In this document: positions 43,732 through 52,774 of the stretch, one piece after another
Position numbering within the stretch: the first letter of the stretch is position 1
Layout of the letters: the number at the start of each line of letters is the position of its first letter
Source of the DNA: Rossellomorea vietnamensis
Lineage (GTDB): Bacteria > Bacillota > Bacilli > Bacillales > Bacillaceae_B
Reading direction: 5' to 3'
NCBI RefSeq assembly: GCF_008180615.1
Contig: NZ_VTEH01000020.1
Span: forward strand, 1 to 64,000
Length of the DNA: 64,000 nucleotides
Notes under the pieces: generated by a model
What the model saw: only the letters and a program-made list of their open reading frames with translations
What the model was told of the DNA's origin: nothing
The model's database searches: none
Position numbers and translations under genes: made by a program

Positions 43732-44481
43732 TTACTTCAAATCAAATTTCTTCTTCTCAACAAACTCTTTCATATACATACGCTTCTTACCTGAAAGCAT
43801 TCTCGCCATCTGCGCTGACCATGTATCAACTCTCTGTCCATTCGTCCGTTCATGATAATAGCTGGCCACCGTTTCATCATACTCTTCCAGTTCTTTTGCC
43901 ACAGTTTCCTTGTCAGAACGATACGTATTTTCATGATACACATGAGACAGCGGCCTTCTTGGCTTAAGATCGTTGTCTTCATCAGGAACACCCACTGCCA
44001 GACCGAATAAAGGAATGACTCTCTCAGGAATATCAAGGACTTCAGAGACAGCCCCAAGGTCATTTCGGATTCCGCCGATGTAGCAAATCCCTAATCCCAT
44101 TGATTCAGCAGCAACACTTGCATTTTGTGCAGCAAGAGCAGCATCAATCAGCGCCACCATAAACTTCTCTGTACTTTCGAGTGAATGGGCTACATTCGCT
44201 TCTTCTTTTTCACCAATTACCTCATGACGGTAAAGATCGGCACAGAACACAAAGAAATGGCCGTTCTTTTCTACATAGCTCTGATTGCCGGCAATGGCGG
44301 CAAGTTCAGCTTTCTTACCAGGATCCGTCACACCAATGATGGTATACGCCTGGATCATGCTGGAAGTAGAGGCTGCCTGAGCGCTTCTTATCAGGGTTTC
44401 CACCTGCTCCCTTGTCAGTTTTTCATCCTTGAACTTTCGGACAGACTTATGAGATAAAATTGTTTCGATAGTTGTATTCAT
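43732..44481 (-). CDS. nfrA1: NfrA1/NfsA-type NADPH nitro/flavin reductase
   Basis: A 249-residue FMN oxidoreductase, the same length as B. subtilis NfrA1. It reduces nitro compounds, flavins and quinones using NADPH. Motifs: SHKSVRKFKDEKL, AQAASTSSMIQAYTIIGV, ESMGLGICYIGGIRN and LFGLAVGVPDE. GGAGG lies five bases before the ATG at 44481. In B. subtilis the gene is stress-induced; nothing comparable is readable here. Confidence 0.9.
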   Translation of the reverse strand: MNTTIETILSHKSVRKFKDEKLTREQVETLIRSAQAASTSSMIQAYTIIGVTDPGKKAELAAIAGNQSYVEKNGHFFVFCADLYRHEVIGEKEEANVAHSLESTEKFMVALIDAALAAQNASVAAESMGLGICYIGGIRNDLGAVSEVLDIPERVIPLFGLAVGVPDEDNDLKPRRPLSHVYHENTYRSDKETVAKELEEYDETVASYYHERTNGQRVDTWSAQMARMLSGKKRMYMKEFVEKKKFDLK

Positions 44482-44814
44482 TTCGACCTCCATGACATCT
44501 TTTATATCCTCTATGTTAAGCTTCTCCTTTTTTCTATACAAGTAAAAGAGCGCAAGCGTCCTGACCAATCCAGAGAGGTAAATTTTCTCAAGAGAAAAAG
44601 AAAGCGCACTTTCCTTATATTCTCCAAGGGTGAATTGATCCTGAGGGGCTAAGTCCGTTCTAGTGGGTATGGACCCTCGGGCGCTGGATTCAGAGACGCT
44701 GGCTATATCCAGTTCCCAGGACCAATGCTTTCTTATTTTTATAAAAAGGCTCTATAATTAAATTTTAATTAATTGGTGTTTTAGAATGATATTTTATCTT
44801 CATCCCCCTTTACG
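44482..44814. other. Intergenic upstream of nfrA1
   Basis: This stretch holds the nfrA1 promoter, not clearly resolved, and a GGGCGCTGG word near 44689 resembling the opening of arrays 2 and 5. No supported gene was found. Confidence 0.4.
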
Positions 44815-44820
44815 TAGGAG

Positions 44821-44939
44821 GATTGAAGCGGAAGGCGTACGATCTCCTGCGGGACTAGCGGGACAGGTGAGACCCCGCAGGCGCAGCCGAGGAGGCTCAC
44901 CGCCCGCCCCGCGGAGTCGTATGCCTGAAGTGGAAATCC
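44821..44939. repeat. GC-rich palindromic repeat, copy 2
   Basis: The same element of about 120 bp as copies 1, 3 and 4, inverted relative to copies 1 and 3: GATTGAAGCGGAAGGCGTAC at the left, GAGGAGGCTCACCGCCCGCC inside and GCCTGAAGTGGAAATCC at the right. Confidence 0.92.
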
Positions 44940-44987
44940 ATTTTGTTTAAGAAGTCACAATTTTTGCGAAAACAGCCTATAAAAAAG

Positions 44988-45004
44988 AACCGGAAAACCG
45001 GTCC
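44988..45004 (-). terminator. Intrinsic terminator of trmL
   Basis: GGACCGG and CCGGTTC form a short stem on the minus strand followed by TTTTTT. Confidence 0.8.
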
Positions 45005-45016
45005 TTGTAAAAAATC

Positions 45017-45490
45017 CTATTTTAAATGGAGATAATCCTGCTGGCGCAGCGCTTCATATATTAGAATCGCAGCGGTATTGGAAAGATTCAGGGAACGGAC
45101 GTTATCATTCATCGGAATTCTCAGGCAGCGGTCCTTGTTGTTCTCGATGATGTCATCGGGCAGCCCGGTCGTTTCTCTTCCAAAGATGAAGAAGTAATCC
45201 TTATCCTTGCCGGTATAATCATAGCCGGAGTGAATATTCGTGCCGTATTTTGTAAGATAGAAGAACTCTCCGCCCGCATTCTTTTCAAAAAATTCCTCAA
45301 TGGAATCATAATAAACAATCTCTACAAACTGCCAATAATCAAGACCTGCTCTCTTCAGCATCTTATCATCTGTTGAAAAGCCCAATGGCCTGATCAAATG
45401 CAGGGTCGTGTCTGTCGCTGCACAAGTTCGCGCAATATTGCCTGTGTTAGCCGGAATCTCTGGTTGATATAGTACTACATGTATACCCAC
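45017..45490 (-). CDS. trmL: tRNA (cytidine/uridine-34-2'-O)-methyltransferase TrmL, GTG start
   Basis: A 157-residue SPOUT-fold enzyme that methylates the wobble ribose of tRNA-Leu species using S-adenosylmethionine. Motifs: YQPEIPANTGNIARTCAAT at the start, FGRETTGLPDDI (trefoil knot) and RIPMNDNVRSLNLSNTAAI at the end. Known as cspR in B. subtilis. The GTG start at 45490 has GAGGTG seven bases upstream. It follows yhbB, as in B. subtilis. Confidence 0.93.
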   Translation of the reverse strand: MGIHVVLYQPEIPANTGNIARTCAATDTTLHLIRPLGFSTDDKMLKRAGLDYWQFVEIVYYDSIEEFFEKNAGGEFFYLTKYGTNIHSGYDYTGKDKDYFFIFGRETTGLPDDIIENNKDRCLRIPMNDNVRSLNLSNTAAILIYEALRQQDYLHLK

Positions 45491-45557
45491 TATTCGTCAC
45501 CTCGTTAATAAACTCTATGTGACATTATACCACTGTTTTTTTTCTGAGAACAACACT

Positions 45558-46424
45558 CTAGGCATTATCCTCAATTGTGAAGAATTTGTATTTGATGTTG
45601 GGCGTGTAGGCAGTCGAGTCCTCATAGTTCCAGTACCGGAGCCTGCTGTTCGTCGTATGGGCGTTGACAAGCGGCATCCCAAAGGCGTCCTTGGACGTCA
45701 CAATGGTGTTGTGATTGTACCTGCCGTCTCCCTCGAAGTCATAACAGATAACATCCCCAAGCTTGAGCTCATCCGGACTGCTCACTTCCCTGGCTTTCAA
45801 TCCTGCATTGGAAGAGGGCAGATACATTCGAAGGGCATGAGCTACTGACCAGCTGAAACTCCAATTGTTATTTCTCATCCACCACCCCTTGCCTCGGCTC
45901 GGGTAGCCCCTCATGGGTGCGTTGCCGGCATGAAGGCACTGGGAAATAAAATTGGTGCAGTCGACTTCAAATTTTTTATAAGCAGGATTATAACTATTCC
46001 ACCACTTCTCTGCATATTGAACGGCCTTCAACCGGTCGTATTGATACGACAACCGGTCACTCTCCTCCTCTTCCTGTTCGCGCAGGTTAATAGTGGGTGT
46101 CACCTGCTGGCTGTAATTAACCGGCAGCTCATCGTCACTCACCAGCTCTTCTCCATAAAAAAAAGCCTCTCTCGCCTCTATTTCTTCTTCAATATGAAGG
46201 AAGCCTTTTTGTTTGATGAGATATTTCAGGTGAACCGTATAATCCACACGGCTTCCATTTTCAACCTCAGCAATCGTTTCAACTTTTCCTATTCCTTCAA
46301 CCTTCACAATCTCGCCTTGCCTGTCTCTTAATAACTCATTCTTTCTCTGAATCTTTTCAAAACCGTCGCCATCAACAAACTTTAAAATTCTTTCCTCCAG
46401 CACTGTCTTCAGTTGCTTTCTCAT
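45558..46424 (-). CDS. yhbB: YhbB-like amidase-domain protein
   Basis: A 288-residue protein. The C-terminal part (about 130-285) is an amidase_6-type (NlpC/P60-like) domain, with Cys in VDCTNFISQCLHAG, followed by GKGWWMRNNNWSFSWSVA, and His in RYNHNTIVTS. The N-terminal part holds a small beta-rich region. Export is not obvious, because no signal peptide is present from the ATG at 46424, whose GGGAGG site is clear. Role: possible cell-wall peptide cleavage in spore formation (inference). It sits 67 bases upstream of trmL. Confidence 0.82.
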   Translation of the reverse strand: MRKQLKTVLEERILKFVDGDGFEKIQRKNELLRDRQGEIVKVEGIGKVETIAEVENGSRVDYTVHLKYLIKQKGFLHIEEEIEAREAFFYGEELVSDDELPVNYSQQVTPTINLREQEEEESDRLSYQYDRLKAVQYAEKWWNSYNPAYKKFEVDCTNFISQCLHAGNAPMRGYPSRGKGWWMRNNNWSFSWSVAHALRMYLPSSNAGLKAREVSSPDELKLGDVICYDFEGDGRYNHNTIVTSKDAFGMPLVNAHTTNSRLRYWNYEDSTAYTPNIKYKFFTIEDNA

Positions 46425-46771
46425 TTCCCCGCCTCCCTCTCTAGATATTTCTATGACAAAAGGAAGGCAGACAAAACTAATAATGGGGGAAAGCTTTTTA
46501 AAAGGTGGCTTTCGCAAAGATTGTGTTGTTTTAAGAGGATAGGATTTCCGCTCCAATCCTTCTAAGTAAAAGATGGTGGTGGATAAAATAGCATCCAAAA
46601 GCAGCAATCCTCTAGAAAAGAGCCTTTTAACATGATTGGATTGAGCCGGGCTCATATCCCGCTTTTTGAACCCCACTCAAAAATAGGTGTCACACATTGA
46701 AATTGTAAGAAAAAATGGGTATCACCCCCTGACCATCCGTCCCAATTTTGCATATTTTAGTTATATAGGGT
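46425..46771. other. Intergenic with a remnant of the palindromic repeat
   Basis: AGGATTTCCGCTCCAATCCT near 46546-46565 joins the two ends of the 120-bp palindromic element with the middle missing. Otherwise there is no gene. The promoter of the yhbB-like gene and that of the phosphodiesterase must lie here. Confidence 0.45.
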
Positions 46772-47689
46772 TTGAAAATAAGGGAAGGAGGAAGCGTTAT
46801 CAAAATATTGCTCTCATTGTTTCTCAGTTTCTCTTTGTTCTGTTTTCTTAACGGAATGGCCCAGTTTTCAGCCGCTGAGAAAACCGGAAGGACATTGATT
46901 GTTGCCCACAGGGGTGCTTCGGCTTTAGCGCCTGAAAATACTCTTTCTGCCTTTGATGCTGCTGTCAGTCTTGGAGCAGATTATATAGAAGTGGATGTTC
47001 AAATGACGAAGGATGGCAAGCTGGTTGCCATGCATGATGTGACTGTGGATCGTACAACGAACGGAACAGGGAGAGTGAAAAATCTTACCTTTTCTGAATT
47101 AGCCTCCCTGGATGCGGGCAGCTGGTTCGGCCCATGGTTCAAGGGAGAAAGAGTCCCCTCGCTTGAAAGCATACTTGACCGGTATAACGGCAGGACTGGT
47201 ATTCTGATTGAACTTAAACATCCTTCCATTTATCCTGATATGGAAGAAGAGTTGGCGAAAATTTTATCAAACCGGCTATCCTCAAGTGAACCCCCTCCTA
47301 ATTTAATCGTACAGTCTTTTGATAAGCAATCCATTCAGGAATTTCATAGATTGCTCCCAACTGTGCCTACTGGCCTAATTGTAGCGGCATCAGAGTACTC
47401 TTCTGAGGAAGACATGCTGGCGGTTGATGGCTTTCTCTCTTTCATTACCCCTCAATCTACGTTGGTTGATGCAGGCTTCATGAAGCAGGCAAAAGAACGA
47501 AACCTGAATGTCTTTTCCTGGACGGTTTCAGATCCAGGGACCGCTCGGACACTGCGCAATCTCAATGTAAATGGCATCATCACCAACTATCCGGTCAAGG
47601 AATACCACTACTCCAATGAAGTACACCAGAGGGTTTCCTTTCTCATTAGTGCTATTACCTTTATCGTTATGCTTATTCTAAAAAGATGA
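46772..47689 (+). CDS. Membrane-anchored glycerophosphodiester phosphodiesterase
   Basis: A GDPD-family enzyme that hydrolyses glycerophosphodiesters to glycerol-3-phosphate and an alcohol. Numbered from the TTG at 46772: signal peptide about 10-34, catalytic His46 in VAHRGAS, Glu55, metal ligands Glu73 and Asp75 (YIEVDVQMT), and His88 (MHDVTVDRT). A C-terminal hydrophobic segment (SFLISAITFIVMLIL) likely anchors it outside the membrane. The start is odd: GGAAGGAGG lies downstream of the TTG, and the next codons at proper distance are GTT-ATC, so translation may begin at ATC 46799. Confidence 0.85.
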   Translation: MKIREGGSVIKILLSLFLSFSLFCFLNGMAQFSAAEKTGRTLIVAHRGASALAPENTLSAFDAAVSLGADYIEVDVQMTKDGKLVAMHDVTVDRTTNGTGRVKNLTFSELASLDAGSWFGPWFKGERVPSLESILDRYNGRTGILIELKHPSIYPDMEEELAKILSNRLSSSEPPPNLIVQSFDKQSIQEFHRLLPTVPTGLIVAASEYSSEEDMLAVDGFLSFITPQSTLVDAGFMKQAKERNLNVFSWTVSDPGTARTLRNLNVNGIITNYPVKEYHYSNEVHQRVSFLISAITFIVMLILKR

Positions 47690-47896
47690 CCCAGTTTTTT
47701 CATACCACCGCTTTAGCATCTAAGTGAGCATGTGCTGTAAGAGTCAATGTTCACTCTTCATGCAAATTTCCCCTAAATTTAAATCAGGAGCGTTATACCT
47801 GGTACAAATACACCCGCTTGAGCCGGGTGTTCAGTGCTCTGCGCCTTCCACATTTACGCAATAAGATTACACCATTTGGCTGAGGCAGCCAGCAAT
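47690..47896. other. Intergenic with a terminator-like hairpin
   Basis: ACACCCG / CGGGTGT at about 47810-47831 forms a hairpin with a weak T tail, plausible as terminator of the phosphodiesterase gene. Confidence 0.4.
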
Positions 47897-48181
47897 CTAT
47901 TCCTCGCCAGCATCCTCAGTCTCTTTCCCTTCAGTCTCTACGTCATCAAGAGGCAGCCACTCAAGCAGTTCAGCGATCACTTTGTTCACTTTCCCATTCA
48001 CCTCTTCGCCTCCGTACTTGATGATGGCTTTACTTAACAATCCTTCATTTGCTTCTGTCAACTGCAGCAGGGGCTTGTCTTCCACCGATTCATTATACAG
48101 CTCGATAAAGGCGTCAAGCCCTTCTGACAATTGGTCGATGGCCTGGCTGAGCTGATTCCTTTCCTTATCATCCACTTTCAC
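47897..48181 (-). CDS. Small acidic protein of unknown function, GTG start
   Basis: A 94-residue acidic, mostly helical protein with no membrane segment, ending in an acidic tail VETEGKETEDAGEE. The GTG at 48181 lies nine bases behind AAGGAG; a TTG six codons earlier is part of that site. No family is recognised. It is divergent from gltS, with about 190 bases between starts. Confidence 0.7.
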   Translation of the reverse strand: MKVDDKERNQLSQAIDQLSEGLDAFIELYNESVEDKPLLQLTEANEGLLSKAIIKYGGEEVNGKVNKVIAELLEWLPLDDVETEGKETEDAGEE

Positions 48182-48369
48182 TTGTATCCGCTCCTTCAAT
48201 AGATTTCTTTTAGTATGTCCAGGTAAGAAGGAAATTTTTTATTGTTTTGAATTTGACTCAGGTGGAATGAAGTATAAAAGGATTGGCTTTTCTGAGTGTA
48301 CATAGATGATTTTCAGCCATTCAATGCTTACATACTTACATGGACATAATCTTAAGGAGGCATACATTA

Positions 48370-49761
48370 GTGGATACACCTTCATTCATCCTCGCTCTAG
48401 TCGCTCTCAGTGCGCTTTTACTCATAAGCAAGTGGATAAGAATTTTAACTCCTTTATTCCAAAGATACTTTATACCAACTTCCATCATAGCCGGACTGCT
48501 GGGTTTGGCAGCAGGCCCTCAGGTGCTTGGTAAAATAGTTCCTGGTGAAACTTTTGATTCCGGTCTTTTTACAGAAGGCATCATGGAAACATTCGGACTC
48601 ATGCCGGAAATCTTGATTACGATTATTTTTGCTGCCTTATTCCTGGGCAAATCCCTTCCAGGGCCAAAGTCAATATGGAAGCAGGCGGGACCTCAGTTAT
48701 CGTACGGACTGACAGTCGGTTGGGGGCAATATGTCATTGGGCTGTTGCTGGCTTTGTTTGTTTTATCTACATTCTTTGATCTGCCCCCCGCAGCTGGAGC
48801 TCTGATTGAAATCAGCTTTCAGGGAGGACCGGGAACTGCAGCTGGTTTATCCAGTACATTTGAATCCCTGGACTTTGAAGACGGTGCCGATCTTGCCTTG
48901 GGGCTCGCGACAATAGGAATTCTGTCGGCAGTCATTGCCGGTATGATCATAGTTAACTGGGGAATTCGAAACAATAAGACGAAGCAGGCTGAGAAACCCT
49001 CCGAGCTTTCTCAATCGGAAAAGAAAGGCATCTTTACAGAGGAGGGGGTATCCGCCGGAAACTTGACCACACGGCAGCAATCGATCGAATCACTCACCAT
49101 CCATGTTGCTCATATCGGTGCAGCAATCGGTATCGGATTGCTTGTGCAATGGGTCTTTGTGGAACTCGAAAAACTCACTTGGGGTGCAATGTTCGATGTG
49201 TATATTTTTGAATATGTCCCCCTCTTTCCGCTGGCTATGGCAGGCGGTGTTGTGGTGCAGCTTTTATCCAAGAGACTTTTTAAATTTACCATCATAAATA
49301 GAGAACTTATAAAACGCATTCAGGGACTGTCACTGGATTTGCTAATCACGGCATCCGTGGCGTCCTTGTCCCTTACAGTCATAGGCAACAACCTTCTGCC
49401 ATTCCTGATTCTTGCTGCGGCGGGGATTCTCTGGAATGTCCTTTCTTTACTGTTTTTAGCACCAAGAATGATGCCTGATCATTGGTTTGAACGTGGAATT
49501 GTTGATTTTGGACAATCAATGGGAATGACTCCCACAGGGCTGCTTCTTCTGCAAATCGTTGATCCTGAAAGAAAGACACCAGCCTTTGACAGCTTCGGTT
49601 ACAAACAGTTACTATTCGAGCCAGTGATGGGCGGCGGATTATTTACAGCTGCTTCCCTGCCTTTAATCGTGCAGTTTGGAGCAGTACCGATGCTCATTCT
49701 TACATCCGTCTTATTTGTCGTATGGCTTCTGATCGGACTGCTTCACTTTGGTAGAAAATAA
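48370..49761 (+). CDS. gltS: GltS-type sodium:glutamate symporter, GTG start
   Basis: A 463-residue transporter with about 10-12 membrane segments in two inverted halves. Motifs: FIPTSIIAGLLGL, ISFQGGPGTAAGL in the first re-entrant loop and DFGQSMGMTPTGLLLLQIVDP in the second. It is longer than E. coli GltS because of a central hydrophilic loop (about 205-240). The GTG has AAGGAGG nine bases upstream. It probably imports glutamate with sodium ions. Confidence 0.88.
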   Translation: MDTPSFILALVALSALLLISKWIRILTPLFQRYFIPTSIIAGLLGLAAGPQVLGKIVPGETFDSGLFTEGIMETFGLMPEILITIIFAALFLGKSLPGPKSIWKQAGPQLSYGLTVGWGQYVIGLLLALFVLSTFFDLPPAAGALIEISFQGGPGTAAGLSSTFESLDFEDGADLALGLATIGILSAVIAGMIIVNWGIRNNKTKQAEKPSELSQSEKKGIFTEEGVSAGNLTTRQQSIESLTIHVAHIGAAIGIGLLVQWVFVELEKLTWGAMFDVYIFEYVPLFPLAMAGGVVVQLLSKRLFKFTIINRELIKRIQGLSLDLLITASVASLSLTVIGNNLLPFLILAAAGILWNVLSLLFLAPRMMPDHWFERGIVDFGQSMGMTPTGLLLLQIVDPERKTPAFDSFGYKQLLFEPVMGGGLFTAASLPLIVQFGAVPMLILTSVLFVVWLLIGLLHFGRK

Positions 49762-49848
49762 TAACCTCTATGGAAGAATATCTCAACATGAACCATGTAG
49801 TGCAAGGAAATGATAGTCACGACTACTTTTTAAAATGGGGGATGTTTT

Positions 49849-50121
49849 ATGCACGATGTGTATAGGGATATGGTTACGGTTGAAGATGAAAACGGACAGC
49901 GTGAAGACTATACAGTAGAAGCTTTATTTGAAATGAAAGGCCGCTCTTACGCGATGCTCAAATCGGCTCATTCCAATCACACAATTGTCATGAAGGTGGA
50001 GGAAGAAGGAGACGATCAATATCTCGTCAGCATCAAAAATGAGGAGGATGTTGATTCTATTCTGGATGCGTACCAAGTGGCTGTGACAGAAACGGAAGAT
50101 TTGGAAGTGGACAGGCACTAA
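49849..50121 (+). CDS. DUF1292 (YrzB-like) protein
   Basis: A 90-residue acidic protein of the DUF1292 family: VTVEDENGQREDYTVEALFE near the N-terminus and YLVSIKNEEDVDSILDAY near the C-terminus. Function is unknown. GGGGG lies seven bases before the ATG. It is monocistronic. Confidence 0.85.
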   Translation: MHDVYRDMVTVEDENGQREDYTVEALFEMKGRSYAMLKSAHSNHTIVMKVEEEGDDQYLVSIKNEEDVDSILDAYQVAVTETEDLEVDRH

Positions 50122-50148
50122 ACAGAAAGTACCGTAAATTCTGCTCCA

Positions 50149-50202
50149 GGTGTGAGGCATCCTTTGGACCAAGGTACTAAGGATGCCGCACCACTTTCGC
50201 TT
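50149..50202 (+). terminator. Probable terminator of the DUF1292 gene
   Basis: GGTG-GGCATCCTT and AAGGATGCC-CACC pair across a 14-base loop (50149-50164, 50179-50192). The tail ACTTTCGCTTT is only moderately T-rich. Confidence 0.5.
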
Positions 50203-50287
50203 TAATCCAGCCTGACCTTTTAAGGCCATTTTGAATTCAAAGTCCTAAGTCATTTACGACTCATTAGCACCGGCCTTTCTGTTAGAA

Positions 50288-50704
50288 CTAACTCTTCCCC
50301 TGATAGGTATAACTCAGCTCCCCATTCAAAAGGCCTTGCACTCCACCGCGATGATAAGGCATCCTCTCATCTGCCGTTTCAATATCAACCCACTGGATTT
50401 CCTCTATTTCTTCTTGATCCAGAATTGAAACCTCACCCTCTAACACTCTTGTTTTAAAAGTAAAAAACAGGGGATGAACCTCTTTTTTCAAGAAGAAAGC
50501 TTCATTCACAGCAAGAAGTTCTTCCACTTCCACTGTTAGATTGGTTTCTTCCTTCACCTCGCGGATCACTGCCTCTTCAAGGGTTTCCCCTGTTTCAACA
50601 GCACCTCCCGGAAGCGTCCACACTGAACCGGCATTCTTGACCATGAGCACCCTTTTTTCGAGCTCATCAAAAATCAGAGCATACACAACATCTTCTCTTT
50701 TCAT
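50288..50704 (-). CDS. Nudix hydrolase
   Basis: A 138-residue enzyme hydrolysing a nucleoside diphosphate linked to another moiety. The Nudix box is GGAVETGETLEEAVIREVKE followed by ETNL, complete. The substrate is unknown. The ATG at 50704 has AAGGAG eight bases upstream. It lies 18 bases downstream of the MFS gene stop and so may be the third gene of the TetR-MFS transcript. Confidence 0.9.
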   Translation of the reverse strand: MKREDVVYALIFDELEKRVLMVKNAGSVWTLPGGAVETGETLEEAVIREVKEETNLTVEVEELLAVNEAFFLKKEVHPLFFTFKTRVLEGEVSILDQEEIEEIQWVDIETADERMPYHRGGVQGLLNGELSYTYQGKS

Positions 50705-50722
50705 AAGCAACACTCCTTCCTA

Positions 50723-52003
50723 TTAAGATGATACGGCTTCTTTTGTGTCAGGCTCACTCTCGGCTTCTTTTATTTGAAGTTTTTTCATGATAACAGCATA
50801 GAGGGACGTGCCGAAGAGCCCCAATGAAAGCAGCAGGATTCCCATGGATACGGGCGGAATCCATTCCCCTGCTATGATTAAAAGCGAGGCGACAATGGTG
50901 GCTCCGTAAAAAGTCATGCTGTAGCACGCCATGTAGGTGCTTCTTGCATGAGAAGGAGCAAGATCCCCTATCATGGCCTGCTTTATGGGAACATACATCA
51001 GTTCCCCGATTGTGCCGATAAACATCGCGATGAACAAGAACATTATGTTATTGGTAAAAGCAAAGGTGCTGTAGCAAACGCAAAAGATAAACATACCAGT
51101 CACAAGTGTCCAGCGGTCTTTCCATTTCTTCGTCAAAACTAATACGAAAGCCGACAGGAGGACGACCAGCAAAGTACTTTCCGTCCGCAGAAAACCAAGC
51201 ATTTTTGTTCCATCGAACATGAAGTCAAACCTGAGCAAGGATACGGATTGTTCAGGGATATCCCTTTCCAGCCGGATTCCCACGTAGTTCGTCAGTGACT
51301 CCTCTAAAGACAGAATTAGTACTGCTCCAATAATATAAAACAAGAACAGTTTATCTTTCACCACAGCGGCATAATCCCGAAACATTGAAGCAGGGGCAGT
51401 CTTTTTCGCAGGTTCTGATGATGAGGAAGGTGTGTAGGTCTCTGAGATGAAGAAAACGGTGACAAGGACGGAAAGCAGGGAAATCGCCGACACTCCTATG
51501 AATAGTTGAAATAGATAGTCTTTAAAAAGGAACGCTCCGAAAATCCCTCCTATTGCGGACGCCAAGTTGCCCAGCCAATAACTGATTGTGAACACTAGCT
51601 TTCTCGAGCCTGTGTCAGTGACATCGATAATCATGGCCTGTGCAGCAGGCTGAAACAACCCTCCGCAGAACATGTTGATGATGAACAATCCAGCTGATAC
51701 ATAAGGAAGATCAAACCATGGAGAGTTGCACAGAGAGATCAACAGGTAGGAAAGTAAAACTCCCATTTCGGCATAAATCATGATTTTCCTGCGCCCGATC
51801 TTATCAGAGATATGTCCTCCGATAAAACCGCCGGCAACTCCGCAGATGACGATCAAAACAAGGAGGATTCCTGTTACCGCGGCACCAATCTTTTCAGCAA
51901 AATAAATCGCCAGAAAGGGAATCACCGCCATGGAGACGAGTCCCCCTAAAAATTGCATAATCAAACGCAGTCTAATATTGGGATGAATATCTTTCAGTCT
52001 CAC
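50723..52003 (-). CDS. MFS transporter
   Basis: A 426-residue 12-helix major facilitator protein with the loop 2-3 signature GGHISDKIGRRK and a central hydrophilic loop ETYTPSSSSEPAKKTAPASMF. It is likely a drug or metabolite exporter. It lies 12 bases behind the TetR regulator and is very probably controlled by it. Confidence 0.85.
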   Translation of the reverse strand: MRLKDIHPNIRLRLIMQFLGGLVSMAVIPFLAIYFAEKIGAAVTGILLVLIVICGVAGGFIGGHISDKIGRRKIMIYAEMGVLLSYLLISLCNSPWFDLPYVSAGLFIINMFCGGLFQPAAQAMIIDVTDTGSRKLVFTISYWLGNLASAIGGIFGAFLFKDYLFQLFIGVSAISLLSVLVTVFFISETYTPSSSSEPAKKTAPASMFRDYAAVVKDKLFLFYIIGAVLILSLEESLTNYVGIRLERDIPEQSVSLLRFDFMFDGTKMLGFLRTESTLLVVLLSAFVLVLTKKWKDRWTLVTGMFIFCVCYSTFAFTNNIMFLFIAMFIGTIGELMYVPIKQAMIGDLAPSHARSTYMACYSMTFYGATIVASLLIIAGEWIPPVSMGILLLSLGLFGTSLYAVIMKKLQIKEAESEPDTKEAVSS

Positions 52004-52015
52004 TCCGTTTCCTCC

Positions 52016-52624
52016 TCATCCTTTCGTCACTGGGCCGAATAAACGCAGCGCCTGGATAGTCAGGCTATTCCATATAGAGTGAGTGGACTCATCGGTGAAT
52101 GTCAGTCTCATACCATTGAGGATGGATAAATACGATTCGGCAATCAGCGAAGGAGACTCTTCATAAAAAACGCCCTCTCTCTGGCCTTCTTCAATGACAG
52201 GAATCACACTGCCTACAAAGTCATTGACAAAAGACGCCAATTCCTCAAACAGCACGGGAAATCGTTCTGGGCTTCCCAGTACCTGTTGAATTAATCGCAG
52301 GAATTCGCTTCTTTCAGAAAATAAATTGATATGACATTGAATCATCTCCTTGATTTTTTCCAAGGGGCTTCCCTTAAATTGATCATTCACCTCTAAAAAA
52401 TATGGTTTGATTTCTTCGAGCGGCTCCAAGATGGCTGCTTCATACAGCGCTTGTTTGGTCTCAAAATAGGTAAAGACCGTCCCGAAGCTGACTCCCGCCT
52501 CTTTAGCCACGGCTGCGATGGTTGTTTCTGCAAAGCCATTTTCACTGAATTGCTTGACGGCTGCTTTTAAGATACTGCTTCGTTTCAATTTCTTCTTTTC
52601 GCTCATCAGTTGAGTTTCAGGCAT
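52016..52624 (-). CDS. TetR/AcrR-family repressor
   Basis: A 202-residue regulator. The helix-turn-helix is about 15-60 (SILKAAVKQFSENGFAETTI, then VAKEAGVSFGTVFTYFETK). The C-terminal ligand domain has no recognisable specificity. The ATG has AAGGAG eight bases upstream. A perfect 16-bp palindrome lies 26-41 bases ahead of its start, probably its own operator, giving autoregulation of the regulator-exporter operon. Confidence 0.9.
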   Translation of the reverse strand: MPETQLMSEKKKLKRSSILKAAVKQFSENGFAETTIAAVAKEAGVSFGTVFTYFETKQALYEAAILEPLEEIKPYFLEVNDQFKGSPLEKIKEMIQCHINLFSERSEFLRLIQQVLGSPERFPVLFEELASFVNDFVGSVIPVIEEGQREGVFYEESPSLIAESYLSILNGMRLTFTDESTHSIWNSLTIQALRLFGPVTKG

Positions 52625-52649
52625 AGATAAAACTCCTTATAAAAAATGA

Positions 52650-52665
52650 TTGATTGATCAATCAA
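52650..52665 (-). promoter_or_regulatory. Probable TetR operator
   Basis: TTGATTGATCAATCAA is a perfect 16-bp palindrome just upstream of the ribosome binding site of the TetR gene. Its length and symmetry fit TetR-family operators. Confidence 0.65.
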
Positions 52666-52720
52666 AATATATCACAATGTGAATAAATTGTAAATATTTC
52701 CTTTCTAAAACTGTAAAAAA

Positions 52721-52759
52721 AGCCAGCCACCTATCTCTTTACAAGATAAGCAGCCAGCT
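52721..52759 (-). terminator. Intrinsic terminator of the Bcr/CflA-type exporter gene
   Basis: An imperfect 16-bp stem between 52721-52736 and 52744-52759 is followed on the minus strand by TTTTTTT. Confidence 0.75.
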
Positions 52760-52774
52760 CTTAATTAACAATGA

